Shown in pieces: positions 6,984 to 10,052 of a stretch of 10,052 nt of DNA. Under the pieces are notes generated by a model. It was not told the origin of the DNA and ran no database searches. It saw only the letters and a program-made list of their open reading frames with translations. The position numbers and the translations under genes were made by a program. How positions within the stretch are numbered: the stretch's first letter is position 1; every line of letters starts with the position of its first letter. The DNA comes from JAODBQ01 sp038213195 (lineage in GTDB: Bacteria; Actinomycetota; Acidimicrobiia; Acidimicrobiales; Ilumatobacteraceae): NCBI GenBank assembly GCA_038213195.1, contig JBBQTN010000196.1, positions 1 to 10,052 on the forward strand. Direction: 5' to 3'.

Positions 6984-7212
6984 GCCGGCGCATTGCACCG
7001 AGCGTCCAGTGGCGCCAAGCATCACGGTCAGCCAGAACCGGAGGCGGAACATTCGGGTTCGTGCCCGGCATGTTTGTCGTGCCCCGGCGTGCATCTCGCC
7101 GCCCGCGTTGCCACCGGACCGTGGGAGGAGTAGGTGCTCGCGTTGGTGGGGTGTACGCGGCGGTCGGTGGATGGTGAAATGACCGATCGGCTCATGGAGC
7201 TGGCGTGGTCGT
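6984..7212. other. Convergent spacer between permease and copA
   Basis: No intact gene. Most of it (7017-7212) is the metal-ATPase remnant on the minus strand; 6984-7016 shows no recognised feature. A six-bp inverted repeat CCGGCC/GGCCGG (6960-6965, 6983-6988) straddles the permease stop, but with a 17-base loop and no T-run it is a poor terminator. Confidence 0.5.
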
Positions 7213-7216
7213 TCAT
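7017..7216 (-). pseudogene. Decayed N-terminal fragment of a second heavy-metal P-type ATPase (CopB-like)
   Basis: Directly after copA, ATG 7216 overlaps the copA stop as ATGA and opens a 62-residue frame ending at 7028. Its end, GHDKHAGHEPE (7052-7084), is a His-rich string like those preceding the first membrane helix of CopB-type P1B ATPases. One base out of frame it is followed by MFRLRFWLTVML (7017-7052), which matches the conserved MFRxRFW entry into that helix. The last codon of the first block and the first of the second share base 7052, so a single base appears to be missing. Beyond 7017 the similarity ends, and none of the ATPase core (CPC, DKTGT, GDGxND) follows before the convergent permease stop at 6983. 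I infer a second metal ATPase gene once followed copA and was lost, leaving this stub. A short genuine His-rich metal-binding peptide is a less likely alternative. Homology is recalled from family pattern, not searched. Confidence 0.6.
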
Positions 7217-9549
7217 GGTTGCCGGATCTTCTCGGCAACGGTGGGCAGGGTCGCCGCTGCGCCGGCGGTGGGGGTGCGGGTGGTGCTGGCGGAGCGGAAC
7301 CGTCGGAGGCGGAGGCTGTTGGAGACGACGAACACGCTGGAGAACGCCATCGCGAGGCCGGCGAGCATCGGGTTGAGCAGACCGGCTGCGGCCAAGGGGA
7401 GGGCGGCGATGTTGTAGGCGAACGCCCAGAACAGGTTGGTCTTGATCGTCTTCAACGTGTGCCTGGACAGCCGGATCGCGTCGACCGCGGCGCGCAGGTC
7501 GCCACGCACGAGGGTGATGTCACTGGCTTCGATGGCGACGTCGGTGCCGGTCCCCATCGCCAGCCCGAGGTCGGCCTGGGCGAGGGCGGCGGCGTCGTTG
7601 ACGCCGTCACCGATCATTGCCACCACCCGACCCTCGCCTTGGAGGCGGCGGATCACGTCGACCTTGTCTTGGGGGAGGACCTCGGCGATCACCTCGTCGA
7701 TGCCGACCTGTGCCGCCACGGCGCGGGCCGCGCGCTGGTTGTCGCCGGTGAGCAGCACCGGGCGCAGCCCGAGGTTGCGCAGCCCGGTGATCGCCTCGGC
7801 GGAGGTTGCCTTGATCGTGTCGGCGACGACGAGGACCGCTCGGGTGTGGCCGTCCCAGCCGACGAAGATCGGTGTGCGACCGGCTGCTTCGGCGGTGTCG
7901 CGTGCGGTTCGCAGGGTGTCGTCGAGGTGCAGTGACCAGTCGGCGAGGAACCGTTCGCGTCCGGCGACGACGGCGTGACCGTCGACGACGCCCTGCACGC
8001 CGACTCCTTCGGTGTTGGCGAACGACTCCACGGCGGCGAGCGTGATCCCGCGGGTGGTGGCGCCGGTGGCGATCGCCCGGCCGATCGGGTGTTCGGAGGC
8101 GTCCTCCAGGGAACCGGCGAGGAGCAGCGCCTGCTCGGGTGTGGTGTCACCAGTGGTGGTCACGTCGACGAGGGACATCTTGCCGGTGGTCACGGTGCCG
8201 GTCTTGTCGAGGACGACGGTGTCGACCTTGCGGGTCGATTCGAGGACCTCGGGGCCCTTGATGAGGATGCCGAGCTGGGCGCCGCGGCCGGTGCCGACCA
8301 TCAACGCGGTTGGTGTCGCCAGACCGAGCGCGCACGGGCAGGCGATGATCAGCACCGCGACGGCGGCCGTGAACGCGGTGGTGGCGTTGTCGGTCGCGGC
8401 GGCGGTCAGCCAGAACCCGAGCGTCGCGAACGCCAGCGCGATGACGACGGGCACGAAGATCGCCGAGATCCGGTCGGCGAGGCGTTGCACCTCGGCTTTG
8501 CCGGTCTGGGCGTCTTCGACCATCCGCCCGATCTGCGCCAACGCGGTGTCGGCACCGACCCGAGTCGCGCGGACGACGAGCCTGCCCCCGGCGTTGACCG
8601 TCGCCCCGGTGACCGGGTCACCGACGGTGACTTCGACAGGGACCGGTTCACCGGTCAACAACGACGCGTCGACCGCCGACGCGCCTTCGACGACGGTGCC
8701 GTCTGTGGCGATCTTCTCCCCGGGCCGGACCACGAACAGGTCACCGACCGCGAGTTGTTCGACCGGGACCCGGATCTCGGTGCCGTCGCGCAGCACCGCG
8801 ACGTCCTTCGCGCCGAGCTCGAGCAACGCCTTCAGGGCGGCGCCGGAGCGCCGTTTGGCGCGGGCTTCGAAGTAGCGGCCGGCGAGGATGAACACGGTGA
8901 CCCCAGCGGCGACCTCGAGGTAGATCTGGCTGGCTCCCATCCCACGCTGCGGGGTGAGCGAGAACGGGTGGCGCATCGACAGCTGACCTGCGTCGCCGAG
9001 GAACAGCGCGTACAGGCTCCACCCGAACGCAGCGAGGGTGCCCACGGAGATCAGGGTGTCCATCGTCGCTGCGGCATGGCGCAGGTTGGTCCACGTCGCC
9101 TTGTGGAACGGGAACGCACCCCAGGTGACGACCGGGGCAGCGAGCGTGAGTGACAGCCACTGCCAACCGTCGAACTGCAACGCCGGGATCATCGCCATCG
9201 CGATCACCGGCACGGCCAATACCGCCGAGATGATCAGGCGCTGGCGCAGCAACAGGACCGGGTCATCGACCGGCGGCGACGCGCCGGTGTCGGGTGTGGT
9301 GGCCGCCCTCGTAGCCCGTGGGAGGTGGGCGGTGTACCCGGTCGCTTCGATCTGGGCTATCACCTGCTCCGCAGTGACGGTGTCGGCGAAGACGACCTTG
9401 GCCTTCTCGGTGGCGTAGTTGACGGTCGCGGTGACGCCGTCCATCCGGTTCAGCTTCTTTTCGATCCGCGCCGCGCACGACGCGCAGGTCATCCCGCCGA
9501 TATCGAGCTGGATCTGCGACCCGGCGTGAGGACTCGTGTGGGTGGACAT
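7213..9549 (-). CDS. copA: Copper-translocating P1B-type ATPase CopA
   Basis: ATP-driven Cu(I) exporter of the cytoplasmic membrane, 778 residues, complete. In order: N-terminal metal-binding HMA domain with GMTCASC (19-25); Ala/Thr/Pro-rich linker (about 78-95); membrane segments about 104-121, 130-144, 163-184 and 209-224; actuator-domain TGEP (299-302); transport-site CPC (404-406); phosphorylation motif DKTGT (448-452); SEHPIG with H487-P488 in the nucleotide-binding domain; GDGVND (647-652); and the last two helices with YN (712-713) and MAFSS (734-738). CPC plus YN plus MxxSS is the set known for Cu(I)-specific P1B-1 ATPases. The start is fixed by a perfect GGAGGT seven bases upstream. 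The preceding metal-associated gene stops one base before this ATG, so both are probably co-transcribed. No CsoR- or CueR-type regulator lies in the window. The tail after residue 752 is a short Thr/Ala-rich extension without a second metal site. Confidence 0.97.
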   Translation of the reverse strand: MSTHTSPHAGSQIQLDIGGMTCASCAARIEKKLNRMDGVTATVNYATEKAKVVFADTVTAEQVIAQIEATGYTAHLPRATRAATTPDTGASPPVDDPVLLLRQRLIISAVLAVPVIAMAMIPALQFDGWQWLSLTLAAPVVTWGAFPFHKATWTNLRHAAATMDTLISVGTLAAFGWSLYALFLGDAGQLSMRHPFSLTPQRGMGASQIYLEVAAGVTVFILAGRYFEARAKRRSGAALKALLELGAKDVAVLRDGTEIRVPVEQLAVGDLFVVRPGEKIATDGTVVEGASAVDASLLTGEPVPVEVTVGDPVTGATVNAGGRLVVRATRVGADTALAQIGRMVEDAQTGKAEVQRLADRISAIFVPVVIALAFATLGFWLTAAATDNATTAFTAAVAVLIIACPCALGLATPTALMVGTGRGAQLGILIKGPEVLESTRKVDTVVLDKTGTVTTGKMSLVDVTTTGDTTPEQALLLAGSLEDASEHPIGRAIATGATTRGITLAAVESFANTEGVGVQGVVDGHAVVAGRERFLADWSLHLDDTLRTARDTAEAAGRTPIFVGWDGHTRAVLVVADTIKATSAEAITGLRNLGLRPVLLTGDNQRAARAVAAQVGIDEVIAEVLPQDKVDVIRRLQGEGRVVAMIGDGVNDAAALAQADLGLAMGTGTDVAIEASDITLVRGDLRAAVDAIRLSRHTLKTIKTNLFWAFAYNIAALPLAAAGLLNPMLAGLAMAFSSVFVVSNSLRLRRFRSASTTRTPTAGAAATLPTVAEKIRQP
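7218..7239. repeat. Short perfect inverted repeat at the 3' end of copA
   Basis: GTTGCCG (7218-7224) and CGGCAAC (7233-7239) form a perfect seven-bp stem with an eight-base loop. It lies in the last codons of copA, two bases before the ATG of the ATPase remnant on the minus strand. No U-tract follows. It could slow translation or decay of the message end, or be chance. Confidence 0.5.
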
Positions 9550-9550
9550 G

Positions 9551-10052
9551 TCACTGACCTCCGTGATTCATCGACATCGTCGTCCCGGTCTCGTTCGCGC
9601 CGTCGGGGACGGTGACGGTGAACGCCGCGGTGCGCACGACGCCGGCATGGGAGAAGTCGAAGAACAGGCGGTACGTGCCGGCGGTCGGGAACTCACCCAT
9701 GAACGTCACCATCGGGTCCGGGCTGGCGGTGTTGGGGTGGACGTGGAGGTAGGCGAGGTCACCGGCGCGGATCGCGACGAGGTGCCCGGCAGCACCCAGA
9801 TACGGTTCGGTGTGCACCAAACCGCCGGCGGTCTCGACGGTGAAGCTCAGCTCTGCGTCGCCGACGTGAGGTGTGCCGGTCATCGTGACCGTGTAGCCGT
9901 CGACGGCCGCCACGTTCGACGGAGGGGGCAGCTCGACCGCCGGCGGGTTGCCGGGCACTGTGATGTCGGTGCCGAGCGTCAGGTTGGCGGCCCCGGTCGG
10001 GTGGAAGTCGGCGAACACCCGGTACGAGCCAGGGGTCAACGCCGGCAGATCC
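9551..10052 (-). CDS. Probable extracytoplasmic copper-associated protein with repeated domains, 5' part outside the window
   Basis: The 3' end of a gene whose frame is open to the window edge; the TTG at 10039 is internal (…DLPALTPGSYRVF). The visible part begins with the end of one beta-rich domain (GSYRVFADFHPTGA), then a Pro-rich linker (VELPPPSN), then a whole second domain ending GTYRLFFDFSHAGVVRTAAF. The G-[ST]-Y-R-[VL]-F-x-DF motif thus occurs twice. The second domain has conserved-looking HTEPYLGAAGHLV and AYLHVHP segments with several His residues, and the chain ends in a Met/His tail (MSMNHGG), which suits Cu binding. I believe such proteins often sit beside copA in actinobacteria, and the beta-rich domain resembles YtkA-like/FixH-like folds, but no search was possible. 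The stop is one base before copA ATG, implying one operon. A signal peptide or lipobox would be off-window. Confidence 0.7.
   Translation of the reverse strand, partial: DLPALTPGSYRVFADFHPTGAANLTLGTDITVPGNPPAVELPPPSNVAAVDGYTVTMTGTPHVGDAELSFTVETAGGLVHTEPYLGAAGHLVAIRAGDLAYLHVHPNTASPDPMVTFMGEFPTAGTYRLFFDFSHAGVVRTAAFTVTVPDGANETGTTMSMNHGGQ
9557..9562 (-). promoter_or_regulatory. Strong ribosome-binding site of copA
   Basis: GGAGGT on the minus strand, seven bases before ATG 9549 and overlapping the last codons of the upstream gene. It decides the copA start and lets copA be translated from the shared transcript. Confidence 0.85.

Noticed and set aside
6960..6988. Intrinsic terminator at the permease stop
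   Set aside because: Only a six-bp stem with a 17-base loop and no T-run on either strand.
7975..9153. 392-codon open frame on the plus strand
   Set aside because: Antisense shadow of copA, rich in Gly/Asp/Arg as expected from GC-rich codons read backwards; copA carries every family motif.

Overview
The window is GC-rich and reads like chromosome of a high-GC Gram-positive. The protein styles (actinobacterial-type CopA, ABC-2 permease, CFA-synthase and desaturase lipid genes) point to Actinomycetota. I cannot place it more precisely from sequence alone.

Layout, left to right. (1) Positions 1-697 carry the 3' part of a DoxX-like membrane protein gene (+). Its tail runs through a perfect 7 x 8-bp tandem repeat (597-652). 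(2) A three-histidine-box membrane desaturase/hydroxylase (+, about 760-1944) faces a second, different desaturase (-, 1795-3033), and the two open frames overlap at their 3' ends by 150 bp. (3) The second desaturase is the downstream partner of a cyclopropane-fatty-acid-synthase-type methyltransferase (-, 3020-4306), with a 14-bp gene overlap. Together they look like an acyl-lipid modification unit: one enzyme makes a double bond and the other can methylenate or methylate it. (4) A 319-bp divergent spacer ends in a strong hairpin that contains the likely ribosome-binding site of the next gene. (5) An ABC exporter follows (+, 4626-6983). Its ATPase is interrupted by one extra base exactly in the ABC signature motif. 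Its permease is two homologous ABC-2 halves fused in one chain. (6) On the minus strand, entering from the right edge, lie a two-domain metal-associated, probably extracytoplasmic protein (9551-10052, partial) and a complete copper-type P1B ATPase, copA (7213-9549). After copA comes a decayed fragment of a second P1B ATPase (7017-7216), which overlaps the copA stop by ATGA.

Functionally there are three modules: membrane-lipid modification, an ABC-2 drug/lipid-type exporter, and copper efflux. Nothing in the window proves that they cooperate. The junction at about 6984-7017, where the second P-type ATPase breaks off next to the ABC exporter, looks like a past rearrangement point.

I see no tRNA, rRNA, CRISPR array, insertion sequence or integrase. 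The items most worth a second look are the frame-switching 8-bp repeat, the signature-motif frameshift, the hairpin over the ABC ribosome-binding site, the duplicated permease and the second-ATPase remnant.
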